From Temnopleurus reevesii (taxonomy: Eukaryota > Echinodermata > Echinoidea > Temnopleuroida > Temnopleuridae): a stretch of DNA of 64,000 nucleotides. This document shows positions 1 to 12,635 of the stretch, one piece after another; position 1 is the stretch's first letter, and each line of letters begins with the position of its first letter. A model generated the notes under the pieces. It saw only the letters and a list, made by a program, of their open reading frames with translations, ran no database searches and was not told the DNA's origin. The stretch lies in NCBI GenBank assembly GCA_036244855.1, contig BQKZ01000003.1, positions 97,721 to 161,720 of the forward strand, written 5' to 3'. A program made the position numbers and the translations under genes.

Positions 1-643
1 GAACGAGTACTAGAAATTAGCTTATTTGGCAAGCCATAACTCAACAATGCAATGTTCAATTTCATTGATTTTTTCACCATTGTATTCCTCTCATCAAGAG
101 CTTTAATTTGATATATAATTTGACCACATTTGAAAAAAAAAAAATTTTGGTGTAACATAGCTACAGTATGAAACTAAACTGCTAAATGACTTCCGTTGTA
201 AACATCCGGTTCGGGTCAAAAGGTCACTGTGGTGCAGTTTCTTGGCCACTTTGCAACCCAGAAATCAGAATTTGCGCGGCCGAGCGATCACAAAATTTGT
301 CGAGGGGGGGGTCAAATTGACCCCCCCCCCCCCCCAGTTGGAATAGGGTTAACGGTTGTTCATATCAGATAGAAACATCCGGGTAAAAATCTAGTACGGA
401 AGTGATCTAGCGCAGTGTAAGCAATGGGCACACCTGACGTGTAGCCTACTTGATTTGCTCCCAGATTTGAACAACAAAGGCACATATAGATAGCTACGGA
501 TAGCTCTCTGGTCTAGTCTGGAATAGTTTTTGACATTTTTTGACATTGTCACTACTCTAGAGAGATATGCCTATGGAGTTGAAACCATCTCGCACATCAA
601 ATCTACCCACAGCATATCTAATTTTTAATTTGATACTCGTTCT
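1..643. mobile_element. Inverted-repeat (foldback/MITE-like) element, copy 1
   Basis: The window opens with GAACGAGTAC and a matching TACTCGTTC closes at about 635-643, giving short terminal inverted repeats. Bases 1 to about 168 reappear almost unchanged, reverse-complemented, at about 21775-21941. Bases about 361-530 reappear in direct orientation at about 21600-21760. This fits two same-orientation members of one element with long terminal arms, the right arm of this copy having decayed. The left boundary could extend beyond the window. No transposase is encoded. Confidence 0.6.
304..328. repeat. Homopolymer hairpin (G8...C8)
   Basis: Eight Gs, a TCAA/TTGA palindrome and a long C run make a near-perfect inverted repeat inside copy 1 of the foldback element. 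The C run continues to 335, so its exact length may be affected by sequencing slippage. Confidence 0.6.
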
Positions 644-1202
644 CAATAACTTTTACGTAATTTTATGCATCAATGTAGAATTAATTTGTTATCGAATAAA
701 TAAGTAAACTGTGCAAATCAATGAAGTGAAGCAAGACAACGGCACACAACATGTGGTCATCATACCCCCGCATTGCTACTGTCTTGGAAGGGGCGGGCAA
801 ATAATATTGATGTGTTTTTTTAGTGTAGCAACGAGAGCGAATTCAACATTTAGCTATCTATATTTATTCTATTATGTCTTATTAAGCCCTTGATTGAAGC
901 CTGATTGATTTTGCTCTAGCTGAGGTCTCTAAAGGCTTTATCGCCTTTAACGCAGAATGAACACGAAATATGCAGGAACTTACAACGTTCCAAATGTCAA
1001 GAATTATATGAGATAGCCAGTGACTTATTCAGCCAATCAAGAAAACAATTAAATTGATAACAGCAAATGCTATACAAAGTAAGCAATCCTATGATTCAAT
1101 ACCGTGATAATGTAAATTGGTGTAACTTTGGTGGATACCAATTTTTTTATAATGAACATTTAATAATATATGAACATTTTATATCAAATGTCTGTATTTC
1201 AG

Positions 1203-4200
1203 GATTTGAGAAACCATCTGCAATCCAGCAGCGTGCCATCAAACCAGTGGTCAAAGGAAGAGATGTGATAGCTCAGTAAGTTTTTGTAGACATATGTAGT
1301 CAGTTTAGGACATCAGATTTATTGTGTGTTTTTTTTTCACTAGGAGCAAAGGTACCGGTACCTACGTACCAGGCTCTTCAGTCACATATTTTCTAATAGT
1401 TTGCCTGCTAGGGAAAATGACCAGATATTAAAATGCCCATGAAGAATATCTGCTTGCACAAATTTCCTTTTGATATTGTGTGGCCTTTGTTTTTTTTTTT
1501 CATTCAGGGATTAAGTAAAGGTACACATAATGTCAAAGTTCATATTGAAGCCTATTGTCAATAGATACAAGGATGAAGAAAAGAAATTCTTACAAGTCAA
1601 ATAAAAATACCTTTAACAAGTCTAGATGTTGGTGTTAATTTTGCATAAAATTGGCAGCTTGCCAATTCGGGCAAGTGAAATTGGGAAATGCTTTTATGCA
1701 CAACACTTACCAAGGGAGTTTAGAGAGCCCTATCTATGTCTTTATTTCAATAATGAAGTGTAGGACATTAATTGTATTTTTGAAAACGACAATTTTCGTA
1801 GATTTTTTTATTTATGCCCCAGTCACATTGAGCTCGACTGAACACGATTCAACATGACTCTTTGTTTGGAGGCAGTTAACTGTGAACTGAATGAAGAGTC
1901 GTGTTCAATCGTTTTGCTTCAGAGCTTCTATGTGACTTGGGCTTTATGTGCAGTTTGATGTATGATTTCAACCACATATTCTTTATTTTCTACATCTAGG
2001 GCCCAATCTGGTACAGGAAAGACAGCCACCTTTTCAATATCAATTCTACAATGTCTAGACACACAGGTAGGTAGCCCACTTTAATTTGACTTTTGTAAAT
2101 GTTTCTGCAGAATATCACTTCCTGAAGTTGATCATACTTACTAACAGTTTCTATAGAATGAAAATGTGGTAGAAGTTGCAAGTATGAAATTACTTTAGCC
2201 ATTTTTAAAATTGTGAATTTTGAGACACATTTGTAGCTCCAATTAATATTGATTTAACATGCCATATGCTTTTGGATATTATTTGAAGAAATCATGTGAA
2301 AAATTTAGGAAAATATTTCACATTTGTATTTCTACCAATTTTGGCGGTAGACTACCACCTCATTCCGTTTGTGTACACAAAAGAACACAAATTCCGTCAT
2401 ATACGGTTTTATCTATTTTTGTTTTGTCCATTCTACAGATTCGATCTGTATAGTTTTTGGTTTTATTTTTATTAAATGTTACTTCTTGATATTTCTTTAC
2501 ACCAAGTTGATATTCATCTGTTTTATGTAACTTTTTGTCCTTCAGGTCAGAGAAACACAAGCCTTAATTCTTTCCCCGACAAGAGAATTGGCAACACAGA
2601 TTCAGAAGGTGAGAGGTGTAAAATTATCAAGCTATATCAATCAGAAATTTTACATTTTGTGTTTTGATGGTTGGTTTATTTTTGTGACAGTTATTGATGT
2701 TGACTTTTTTAAATCATTGAATTCTACAATTTTTCAAAACAATTGTGAACCAAAAGTCTATCTTAATCTGTACAAGAATGAGCTCTCATGTTCAAACATT
2801 GCTAATAATATTTTTTTAAGGTTGGTATAAGTCAATATCTTTTGTGTACAAGCAATTTTGCATTTTGTGACAAGTTCGACATTTCAACAGGTTGTTATTG
2901 TTATAATATTTCTGAAAGAGTAGCATCATATAATTAGTGAGAATGAAGTGTCTTAATTGTCTGATGACCAATGGTAATTATGTACTAGGCCTATAGGTGA
3001 TAGGTAAAAACAATTCTTGAGTGATGAAATACATATATTTTAGATTGAAACAATGTTCAAGTATGTCTTTAATATTCACTGACTGTATTATTTTATCTGT
3101 ATTCAACTTAATGTTGTAGGTCATCCTAGCTCTAGGTGATTACATGAGTGTCCAGTGCCATGCATGTATTGGAGGAACGAATGTAGGAGAGGATATCAGA
3201 AAACTGGACTTTGGTCAGCATGTCGTCTCGGGGACACCAGGAAGAGTGTTTGGTGAGTCCTTGTCATCTGGAACCTTGAGTTTTTTATACCGAAGCATGA
3301 GACCTACATGTACATATAGCATGGAAATTATTAAGATCGTAGCATGGTTCATTGTGATAAATCTAAAGTACTGACATATTTTGTTACATAGAAATTTTAT
3401 TTTGTGAATTTTGCAAATTGCTTCTGGAAATAGACTTAGATGACATACAATGTATATTTCTCTTAGCGCTCTTGGAAAGCTCGCTTACAGCTTGAACAAG
3501 ATGTTAAGAATACTAATAAATTAATGAAAGACGACAAAATAAAGCCACAAAAGGGTTCATTACTAGAATTTTGTTACTGCAATCATGATTATTTACTATA
3601 AAAGTATATTTTCTAACAAAATATTCCTGCAATATCACAGTTCAATTGGATGTTGTGTGTGGAAGTTAAAGATTGACTCTGACAGTTTTATTTTATCATT
3701 GATGTTCCAGACATGATCAGGAGGAGGAATCTGAGAACGAGATCAATCAAGATGCTGGTCTTAGACGAAGCTGATGAAATGCTCAACAAAGGTGAGACAA
3801 AAAGACTGTGTTTTGTCATTCCTATTATAACAAGGAAATAATATTGTTGTTGAATATTTTGGTACACTTATTTTTTTATAATCATGAAAGCTTTTACATA
3901 TATCGTAATTTGCTTTAGAGAGCATATTGCAAGTGTTTTCCTAATTTGATTGCAGCTTTTACAAAATAAGATAATTGTTGTTTGCATTTTTCATTTGGGT
4001 AAATGTTACTGACCCTGTATACCCAATTTATGGGTGTTAGTTATCATAAAAATGTGAATGACTGTGTCTTACTCAATATTTTCTGTTTTATTATTCCATA
4101 CATCAGATTGATCTTGGGTCATAAGCTACTGGTAGAGAATTTCAGGAAATATATGTTTGTAGTTGGCTGATAGTGAATTTGACTTTTCCTTTTCAGGGCT

Positions 4201-5685
4201 ATTTCTTGAAACATAACCCTACACCACATGGTGCATGGTGCATAATGTTCTGAATGTTTACTACACCATGCAAGCTCTAGTTTTCTTCAACGAATATGAA
4301 TTGTTGGAAAAAAAAATAACACCTCAGGATCATACAAAAGATGAAATGATCTGTCATTGCGTTTTGTAGTAGTAAATTTAATTTTGTCACCTTTAGTACC
4401 ATTTTATTGAACACCTCAATAATATGCATAATGATATATCTATTATTATTCTGTAGGTTTCAAAGAGCAGATCTATGATGTGTACAGGTACCTACCCCCT
4501 GCAACCCAGGTCGTTCTCTTCAGTGCCACATTACCACATGAGATCTTAGAAATGACCAACAAATTCATGACAGATCCAATCAGAATCCTTGTCAAACGGT
4601 GAGTATCATGATAGGAATCCTGCCCGTGGTGTTAACAATTTTTTGTTATGGTTAGATTTGAATGTGGAGCAAAATGTTCTTGTGTTGATGGTAAGGGTAA
4701 TGAGGCTAACAATTTGCAAAGGAGACTGGAGGGCATTTCACGAAGTTTGTCGCAGTGACAAGCAGTCATTCTCTGATAGTTACCATAGCAACAGTGTTTT
4801 TCATACAATAAAAATCCATCATTTCATTGAATTTAGTCAGCACTGACTAATAGTCGCTGGGGCAAACTTCATGGGACGCTCTCTCGGTCTTGCATGTTGC
4901 AATACCAAAACATTGCCTCCCTGTTCTACTACCTAGCTTAGTGAGTACTGTTTGTTTTCGACAAAATTTCATCTGATAAACTCAGATAATATTTCATAAT
5001 CAACAGAAATTAGTCTTTAATGACAAGGGAATTTCACATGATTGTTTTATGCGCTATATAAAAAATTGTTATTATCAATATTATTTTTGCTCTTTGTATA
5101 CCTAGACATACCTGTCAAATTTGTGTTTACCATGTTTTGAATGGGCAAACAAGGATTCTATGTGATTTGTCTCTAACGAAACTTAACCTTTTTATACTCT
5201 TTCTCTTGAATTAGATTATCTACTGACCAAATTCACTGTATTTGTTATTGTAAGTTCATTGGATATTATAACATGATATTCTTTTCTTGTTTCATACAGT
5301 GATGAATTGACTCTGGAGGGAATCAAGCAGTTCTTTGTCGCTGTGGAGAGGGAGGAATGGAAGTTTGATACGTTATGTGATCTCTACGACACACTCACCA
5401 TCACACAGGCTGTCATCTTTTGTAATACAAAGAGGAAGGTGAGAAAACAGTTATCATTGTCAGAAACTTTTCTCTTTAAAGGGAAGCTAGAAAGTTGCAA
5501 TTAATTGGAAATCAACTGCAAATCAGTTGTAACATGAAATTTAAGCATGTTTTTTATTCAGTTCAGTGCTTGTAACAAGATGCGCATGAAAAATTGATTC
5601 TGATTGGTGTGTGCTGATCAACTGCATAGAGCTTTGACTTGAGAATTTGATTTGTGAGCTTTTCTGTTAAATTTACAGATGCCTT

Positions 5686-5720
<35 letters not shown>

Positions 5721-8700
5721 TAACATTTATGAGTAAAACTGGGCTCAATACATAGCCATTTATTTTGCTACATGGCACACATGTTGATGTTTTCTGTTTT
5801 CCTTTAGCCTCACACCACACACCTACTGGGGTAATATTTGATACAGATGGCTGTAAGACCTCTGAAAGCTTTTAGGAATTTGGTAGGAAGGAAAATTGAA
5901 TCCTACCAAAAATTACGAGTGTAGAAGGACCTACCTCTCAAGCCTCAAAATGTTTTCCATTTTGATAAATAATGTAGTTGAGACAAATCATACTTTTTAT
6001 GCTGTTTTTAGCAGTCGACTTGTTTCAGAGCAATGAATTTTGTAGAAAGGGCAGATGCCATACCAACAAGGAAAGTTGATGATTTCCCTCATTTTATTAT
6101 TCCCCCCAATTTTTAGGTTGACTGGTTAACGGAGAAGATGCGTGAGGCTAACTTCACTGTGTCCTCAATGCATGGTGACATGCCTCAGAAGGAGAGAGAA
6201 GCTATCATGAAGGAATTCAGATCAGGAGCAAGGTATGAAACTATCAATTTCACAACAGTGTCGAAAAAAAGTCTTTATTTGTGCTTACAACAAAAAATGC
6301 ATTTTCTCAAAAAAAAGATTGAAGTAGTGATGACATATTAAAAGTACAAATAAATGACATCTGCAGAGAATAATTTTACTTTACAGATTTGATAGTATAC
6401 AATTATTCACGGCCGCCAGATGGTGCAGTGGGAACTATCTTTCCGAAGTCACGCCGAGAGGGCTATCATAGCCTCTCGATCGGCGTGACTGAGGGGATGA
6501 TGGTTTCACTAAACCCATCTGAAGGCAGTAAATAATTGGTTTATATCCGTCATCGATAATACAAGCAAATTTAGCCCTGATGTTAGATTAGATTTTCATT
6601 TTTTAACTTATGCTATAAATAATGGATCCAAACTGAAAGCGAGGAAGTTGACACTGGCACAGGTGAACTTAGGCAGCCTTAATTGCGTTCGCGCAAATCA
6701 GCCTAGCACACACACAGTAGCAGCTACACGGCCCTGTGCGGCCGGCCAGCCCGGCGCTATGGATATGCTCCACATGCCCAGCTTGCGCGTGGCAATCAAT
6801 CATCATAACGCGTAGCAGCCTTGCCACACAGCATAAACAGCGCGCACCGTTTTGTTACGTCACCCTGTAATAGTTCATCTGGGAAGCCGTAGATAGTTTC
6901 CGAACTATTACCGGATGACGTCACATTTAAGTGAATTTACATACCGGTGGGAGCTATCAATAGTCACGTGAAGGGATTTAAACCAATCTCTGGCTCAGAA
7001 TATTTTTATGACGGATATAAACAGTTTTAGATTTTGACGAATCATTTTCAACACTTTACCGTACAGTTCTATGTGAAGAAGTTGCTAAACAAAACATATT
7101 TTGCATAGCAATTCTGCCAAAATGCATAGCAAAGTGCGATGCAATAGCAGGAAAAGTATTCCCTGTTATGTCAAATTGGATAAATGTTTTGAAGTAACAG
7201 TTTACATTTGGTATGCATTAGTTTCTTTTTAAAAATGAATTTTAAATCAATACAGCCACGGCATTCATATGTATATTTAGAAATTGATTTCTGTACTGCA
7301 TTTATTTATATCAATTGTGATGGGATCTTTATAATATTTTATTTCATACATTTTATATCCTCCAGTCGTGTTCTGATCACTACTGATGTTTGGGCTCGAG
7401 GATTGGATGTTCAGCAAGTCTCTCTGGTTATCAACTATGATCTGCCAAACAACCGTGAGCTCTACATCCACAGGTACGCTTAGTTATCTTACTATTTACT
7501 TATTCCTATAGCTCTCCAAATTATATGAATGCATATGGTGCTCTCATGTTTTTGGTGGAAATCTTCTTCTCATACATATGTTGAACACTTACATGAGTAT
7601 ACATGGTTGAAGGATAAAATGTTAGAGTTGTTATGTCACAACCTTTCTAATTCTTATAACTTCGCAAATAATAACAATAACAGTAATTTAAAATTTATAT
7701 ATGATTCTTCTACAAGGCTTCCCAACATTGAGACCCATTTTCTGAAATGAAAGAACTATGGTAAATTTATATCTATGGTTGAAAAATGTGATACAGATGA
7801 ATTACACAGCCTTTACATCGGAAGCAGCTGTCCCAGTGTCAAAGTGCATGATATTGGTAATATGTGGTGAAATCACTCAAAATCAGCTTTATGTAATAGT
7901 TAAAATAAGATTATGGGTTAGAAATGAAAAAGGTCAGTCAAATTCATTGTGAGACAAGAGGCATCAGATTTCTGGCCCTTCAAATGCAATTTTTCACAAG
8001 TGATGGAGAGTTTACAACATGGGCATGATATTGATAATCGTATTGTGCAGATGCATTGATTTATTTTCATACATCAGACCCTGCTGCATTTGTTTATGGG
8101 ATGTATAAATGGACACAGTTTAGTAGGTCATACTAAATGTATGGATCCTTTTCATTTCAGAATTGGTCGATCAGGTCGTTACGGCCGCAAGGGTGTTGCT
8201 ATCAACTTTGTGAAGAGTGATGATATCAGGATCCTGCGAGACATAGAGCAGTATTACAGCACACAGATCGATGAAATGCCCATGAATGGTAAGAGATTCG
8301 TTATATTAACATGGTATACTGCGATGATAATGACAACAATGATCTTTTATTTTGCATTATACATTTGAAAAATATATCAATGAATTTGAAAAGTAATGAA
8401 ACAAAAAGGAATAATAAAATTAGTTTTTAATTAATTTTTTGATTAACTAATTTATACAAATTAAATCACCCCTTCATCTTTCAATGCTCATTGATGATTT
8501 ACCTGCCACACAATGTTTGTTTACCATAACCCATTTTTCACCAGCCTTGTATATAAAGAAAGTTATTGTTAGTTTTATGTGCTAATAGATCTATCATCAA
8601 ATATTGAGCATTTAAGAGTTGGGCTTTGTTTATCGATTCCTCCATGTTATTAAAAGAACGTTTCTAACCTCATCGAAAGGGAAGATGTAGGAAATTGACC

Positions 8701-8788
8701 AATGTATTAATTTGGATTTTTTTTTAATCTTTCATTTTTTTTAATTGAAAACTTTTCTTTCTCTTTTTCAGTTGCTGATCTCATCTAA
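1203..8788 (+). CDS. EIF4A3: Eukaryotic initiation factor 4A-III (exon junction complex DEAD-box RNA helicase), 5'-partial
   Basis: Eleven exons splice in phase with GT/AG borders: 1203-1275, 2000-2066, 2546-2608, 3120-3252, 3711-3791, 4457-4598, 5300-5438, 6117-6232, 7366-7473, 8161-8288 and 8772-8788 (TAA). Every core DEAD-box motif is visible in order: Q motif ([10 protein letters not shown]), motif I (AQSGTGKT), Ia (PTRELA), GG, TPGRV, II (DEAD), III (SAT), IV (VIFCNTKRK), V (ARGLDV) and VI ([11 protein letters not shown]), ending in NVADLI. Phrases such as [19 protein letters not shown] and the C-terminus fit eIF4A-III rather than eIF4A-I/II. In known biology this ATP-dependent RNA clamp anchors the exon junction complex on spliced nuclear mRNA, affecting export, localisation and nonsense-mediated decay. 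The first visible exon starts inside the Q-motif glycine codon, so roughly the first 55-60 residues lie upstream; no plausible exon for them was found in 1-1202. The visible reading frame is undamaged. Confidence 0.97.
1816..1942. mobile_element. MITE of the GCCCC(A/G)GTCACA family, in an EIF4A3 intron
   Basis: The left end GCCCCAGTCACATTGAG pairs with a right end reading, reverse-complemented, GCCCAAGTCACATAGAAG. The centre contains AACACGA and GACTC blocks shared with the copies at 39974-40081 and 45262-45391. Length is about 127 bases, without coding capacity. It sits in the intron between the Q-motif and motif I exons. Confidence 0.75.
4732..4878. mobile_element. MITE of the TTTCAYSAAGWTTGTCGCA family, diverged copy
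   Basis: The left arm GGCATTTCACGAAGTTTGTC matches the left arm of the well preserved element at 40706-40855. The right arm (GGCAAACTTCATGGGACG) is a decayed complement. Internal CATAGCAAC and GCACTGACTAAT blocks are also shared. It lies in the EIF4A3 intron between exons 4457-4598 and 5300-5438. Confidence 0.65.
5481..5645. mobile_element. Decayed MITE of the AAAGTTGCAATYRATT family
   Basis: The left AGAAAGTTGCAATTAATTGG and the right GCTGATCAACTGCATAGAGC, read in complement, resemble the arms of the elements at 10747, 11657, 48207 and 55074. A central ATGCGCATGAAAAATTGATT block is also typical of the family. Boundaries are approximate. Confidence 0.5.
5690..5717. repeat. (TA)n microsatellite
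   Basis: An uninterrupted run of alternating T and A in an EIF4A3 intron. Confidence 0.9.
6398..7030. mobile_element. Compound foldback insertion in an EIF4A3 intron
   Basis: Three inverted repeats are nested or adjacent. First, AATTATTCACGGC...GATGG near 6399 complements CCATCTGAAGGCAGTAAATAATT ending near 6538. Within it, a hairpin AGTCACGCCGAGAGG / CCTCTCGATCGGCGTGACT spans about 6447-6491. Second, GGTTTATATCCGTCAT near 6538 complements ATGACGGATATAAAC near 7008-7022. Third, GTTACGTCACCCTGTAATAG near 6854 complements CTATTACCGGATGACGTCAC ending near 6923. Local GC is far above the surrounding intron, especially about 6700-6800. No open reading frame is evident. Confidence 0.65.
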
Positions 8789-8963
8789 GCTGAATAGAAG
8801 CTACGCATCCGACCATCACAGCCTGACACCTCATCATGTGTAAAAAGATTAATTAAGATTTGATGAAGATTTATACCCCCAAGATGCCAACTAGTTTTCA
8901 GGTCAAGCAATATGCATTCAAATTACATCATGTGGTACCACTATTTTCTTAATGTAAAATAAA
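8789..8963 (+). other. EIF4A3: EIF4A3 3' UTR with candidate poly(A) signal
   Basis: Non-coding sequence directly after the EIF4A3 stop. The first canonical AATAAA is at 8958-8963, which would give a 3' UTR of roughly 190 bases; another AATAAA lies near 9022. Which one is used cannot be told from sequence. Confidence 0.5.
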
Positions 8964-9718
8964 ACCCGATCTTTTTACTTTCATCATACTTCCAAATTTA
9001 ATGAGGTGTCGATGATCATATAATAAAAATGCTCTTGAAAGTTGACGCTTAATGCCCTTCACATGTTTGCTGTACGAGCCATTCATGTTCAGGAATTTAT
9101 GTTCATGCATGGAAAGGGATTTCTACACGTTTGGGTAAAATTTCACGTCAACCCAAAACTTTGTAAATGAGGAGGCCATCGGAGTAGGAGTTCAATTCAT
9201 TTTCCGTGCATCCACTCATATATTCAGTATATGAGCTGTAATTTGATTCAATCTACTGTGGTACCTATTGTGATCGACTCTTTTTATGATATCACTTTTT
9301 TTGGGGGGGGGGTTGCATGTTATTGCCACAGTCACAAGATTATTTTGTGAACATTCCATTAATAGAACATGCTCCATCAAAATTTATTTTGCATAAACAT
9401 CACCTATAGAAGGAAGGGCTTTAAGAATCAGCAAATTTTCCTGCAAGGTCCTTCTGAAATTAAAAATTTGTATTGTGTCTAATACTTGGTAGTATGTGTA
9501 AACATGTACAGTGTTGTAAATATATTTTTACTATTTTATCTCTGGTATAGAAGATGGACTGAATATGAACGTTTTTAGATTCAAGCTACAACAGAGTATT
9601 TAAACCCCAGAAAATTGTTTCATAAAGCTGTTCTAAGATTTATGCGCAACTGGTGAACCTTTGTCTAGTGCTAACTTGGTACCAGAGGGGTTATTGAAGA
9701 CAGGAAAGGGTCTCCTGA

Positions 9719-9889
9719 GCAGTGTTTCACTAACTGTAGTACGAAAGACTTTAAGAATGACTTTACGCACGACTGGTATCAGTTCATGTGCTGAAGGATC
9801 GAAAATCCCACGCTCATGACACACATTAACGTACTCCCGTCTTTCTTAAAGTCGTTCGTAACTTCAAGAACGATTTGGTGAAACACTGC
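9719..9889. mobile_element. MITE with 12-base perfect ends GCAGTGTTTCAC
   Basis: GCAGTGTTTCAC at 9719-9730 is the exact complement of GTGAAACACTGC at 9878-9889. Inner arms both carry ACTTTAAGAA blocks. The interior (ACGACTGGTATC, GTACTCCCGTC) is shared with the larger element at 42527-42890. It lies in the EIF4A3-RSPH4A intergenic region. Confidence 0.8.
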
Positions 9890-10746
9890 CCAGTTGTGCT
9901 AAGTTTCATACATAGGTTTTGAAATGCAACCCTGGTCATGTCTGAACGCCGGTGCAATGCTTTGGGGCTAGTTATATCCTCATTCATTACTCCAGTAATC
10001 TGTCACGTTTCTTTTTCTTGTTTTTTTTCTCTTCTGTTGTTGTTGTATAGCAAGATTTAAGGTAAACTGTCTTGGCATCTCACTGAAGTCTTGGTCATTT
10101 ATTGAAGTTGCCGGAATTCAGTTGCTCAAAACATGAAAATTCTCTTCTTTTTTTTTGGGGGGGGGGAACAATTCTGTCATTTTCTGTTGTCACGCAGGAC
10201 AATCTTCTCTATCACACATAGTGATTTAGTAATCAGACAAATAGAGAGTGATTTACGTATTCAGTTATTGCAGCAGTGTTGTGTATGATATTGTTATAAG
10301 CAAGATTGCCATTGTACACAACATCTAATATGGAGTTCATTGATATTTTAAATTACACAGTACCAATAACAGGTAATAGTTTTTCTTTCCTTTTTGTAAA
10401 ATAAAATGATTTGAAAGAATGTTTATTGTCTGTTCTATTTAGATTCTTGAGGCCTTTACCAAAAGAAGGGAAGTAATAGGGAAATTGAAAACAGAAGGAA
10501 GTAGGGAGTGATGGTGAAAGAGAAAGGTGGAAATATGAGAGTGATTGAGTATCATCAGTTAAATTATGAACTGGCACACATAGGAGTGCTTTATGAACAC
10601 TATGAAGCCTGGCATAGCAACAAGCATATGGATACATTATTTTTCAATGCCATTGTTGCTATGACAGTGTCATATATCATCCAGTGTGTGTATGGAGCAT
10701 TCTGACATCTTCCACAACAAAGATCTGATGAGAGGAAATAGAGTCA

Positions 10747-10922
10747 GGGGGTGTTGCTCAAAAGTTGGAATTGATCACAATTTGCAGTTGATCAGAACGT
10801 GCCAATAAAAAACATTGTTTCATGCGCGTCTTGTTAAATGCGCATACCGTGCGTGAATGAAAATGCGCGTTGCAATTTGCAAAAGTGCAGTTGATTGGCA
10901 GTTGATTTTGAACAACACCCCC
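10747..10922. mobile_element. MITE with GGGGGTGTTGYTCAAAA ends
   Basis: The left GGGGGTGTTGCTCAAAA and right TTTTGAACAACACCCCC are complementary at 16 of 17 positions. The interior has ATTGATC/GATCA and ATGCGC blocks found in its relatives at 11657-11783 and 48207-48343. Confidence 0.85.
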
Positions 10923-11656
10923 TTAGAAGCTCATTGAGATGAGACTGTAGAAAAGGGAATACACAATACAGACAAAAGGGCAACAAAATAGCCAGAAAAG
11001 GCAGCGAATGAGTTACAAGGACTTGGAGATCTGGAATTGGGGGGAGGGAGAAATAGAATGATCAGGGCAAATTTACACCACATCCGACACAGAATCACTG
11101 CAGGCTATATACAATATCCAATTTGCTATCGGCCAGCTACCCTTCTCTATATGAAGAATGTTCACCAATCGGCTGATCTCAGAGTAGATATTGCGCTAAA
11201 GCCATGCAGTGATTCTATACCGAATGCCCGGTTAGTTGAGAGGATGGGTGGTAATATAGCAATATAGAGAAACAGCAGATGGCATTGGCAACAGAGCAAG
11301 AAAGACAAGAAAGTATGAATTATGTATCCATCCGAGATACAGATTTGGAGAATAATGAGAAGAGTGTGAGCAAAAGATGAGTGGATAAAAATGAAAGGGA
11401 GATTGATACATGCCTCCATTCTCCCTTCTATTTTCTTTCTCTGCCTTACTTCAACTTTCCTTATCTACCTCACCTTTTTCCAATCTCCTCCTTTCTCTTT
11501 CTCTCACTCTCCCTCCCTTCAATCACTTCCTCCAGAGTCAGCCCTTCCCTCTATGTATCCCTGCATCTCATCTTTCTCAATCTCTCCCCTTTTCTATAAA
11601 ACAATTCAATTTGTTTGTGATTTCACTATGTTTGTGTATCAAACTAAGCGATCTAA

Positions 11657-11783
11657 GGGGTGTTCCTGGAAAGTTGCAATCAATTACAAGTTGCATTTGA
11701 TAAGCACAGGCCAATGCTGCTTCATGAGACAAACTGCGCATGTTTCAATTTGTAATTGATCACAAGTTCCGAGCAACAACCCC
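11657..11783. mobile_element. MITE of the GGGGTGTTG family, second copy
   Basis: The left end GGGGTGTTCCTGGAAAG and right end CTTGTGAT...GAGCAACAACCCC are imperfect complements. AAGTTGCAATCAATTACAAG on the left matches the complement of the right arm. It lies about 730 bases from the first copy. Confidence 0.75.
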
Positions 11784-12635
11784 TGTTATGATACTGGGTG
11801 GGTCTATTCGAAAGAAAACAAGAATGTGAGGACCAGAATATATATACGTAGGTGTTCATGAACTATTTATAGTTTAACTGCATACTTGCAAACAAGATAC
11901 ACTAATAGAGGTTATAGTAACATGGAATGTACAAACCTGAACAAAGTTGGAAATATCAAAGGCTCTGATAGAATATACAATGTATTACTAGAACATCAGA
12001 AAGATAAAATTACTATTAGAGAATATAGTGTTGTCAGTACAAAACTCAATAATTCTCTTACAACAAAAATAAGTTACAATATTTACAACTATATGATTAC
12101 TTGAAAGTTATCAAGGTATTTACATGAGAGAAAATGGCATTGTCATCTGTAGACCATTATTCTCAGGGAATGACTTACATAATTCTTTTAATGATGAGAT
12201 TCAGAAGAAAATACCCCTGGTATTCTCTTATGTACTGAAGCAAACAGTACACTGCCAAAATTAAAAGACAATGTTGAAAGTTTGTATTTTGAATCAAAGA
12301 AAATAAAGAATTGTCGTATTGGGATATTCTTCTCATAGTTCTCATATTGTGAGTTCAAGGTAATGTATCAAGAGGCACAGTGTGAAGAAGGCATTGTGGA
12401 GTATGCATAATTTGTGATCAATAGATGTTCAAATAAAGTTCAAGCAATACACTATGTTTCTCTTGATCATCTGAGTATTGCCAAATATATTGGGAAACTG
12501 CATTTGGGACTCGATGACAATTCTTGACCTAGTTTCAATGCCACCCATAAGAACGACAGGCTTCTTAGCCAGGATACCATGTACATCACCCTCCCTTGCC
12601 CATCCCCCCAGACCAACCCCAGAAGTGATCCTTTC

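Larger units (their letters stand above)
8964..12635. other. Intergenic region between EIF4A3 and the RSPH4A-like gene (convergent 3' ends)
   Basis: No supportable gene is seen. The region holds MITEs (separate entries), T/G runs near 9297-9313 and 10149-10167, and a pyrimidine-rich stretch at about 11405-11600 whose overlapping open frames are low-complexity Ser/Leu/Pro. Part may be 3' UTR of either gene; a TTTATT (minus-strand AATAAA) occurs near 10421 and a plus-strand AATAAA near 12433. Confidence 0.6.

Noticed and set aside
560..600. TATGCCTATGGAGTTGAAAC resembling the EIF4A3 YAYGFEKP coding sequence
   Set aside because: Only a short match with indels, no donor or upstream coding context, and it lies inside a foldback element; probably coincidence.
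11391..11759. 122-codon plus-strand frame and two overlapping frames
   Set aside because: Pyrimidine-rich low complexity open in several frames at once; part overlaps a MITE.
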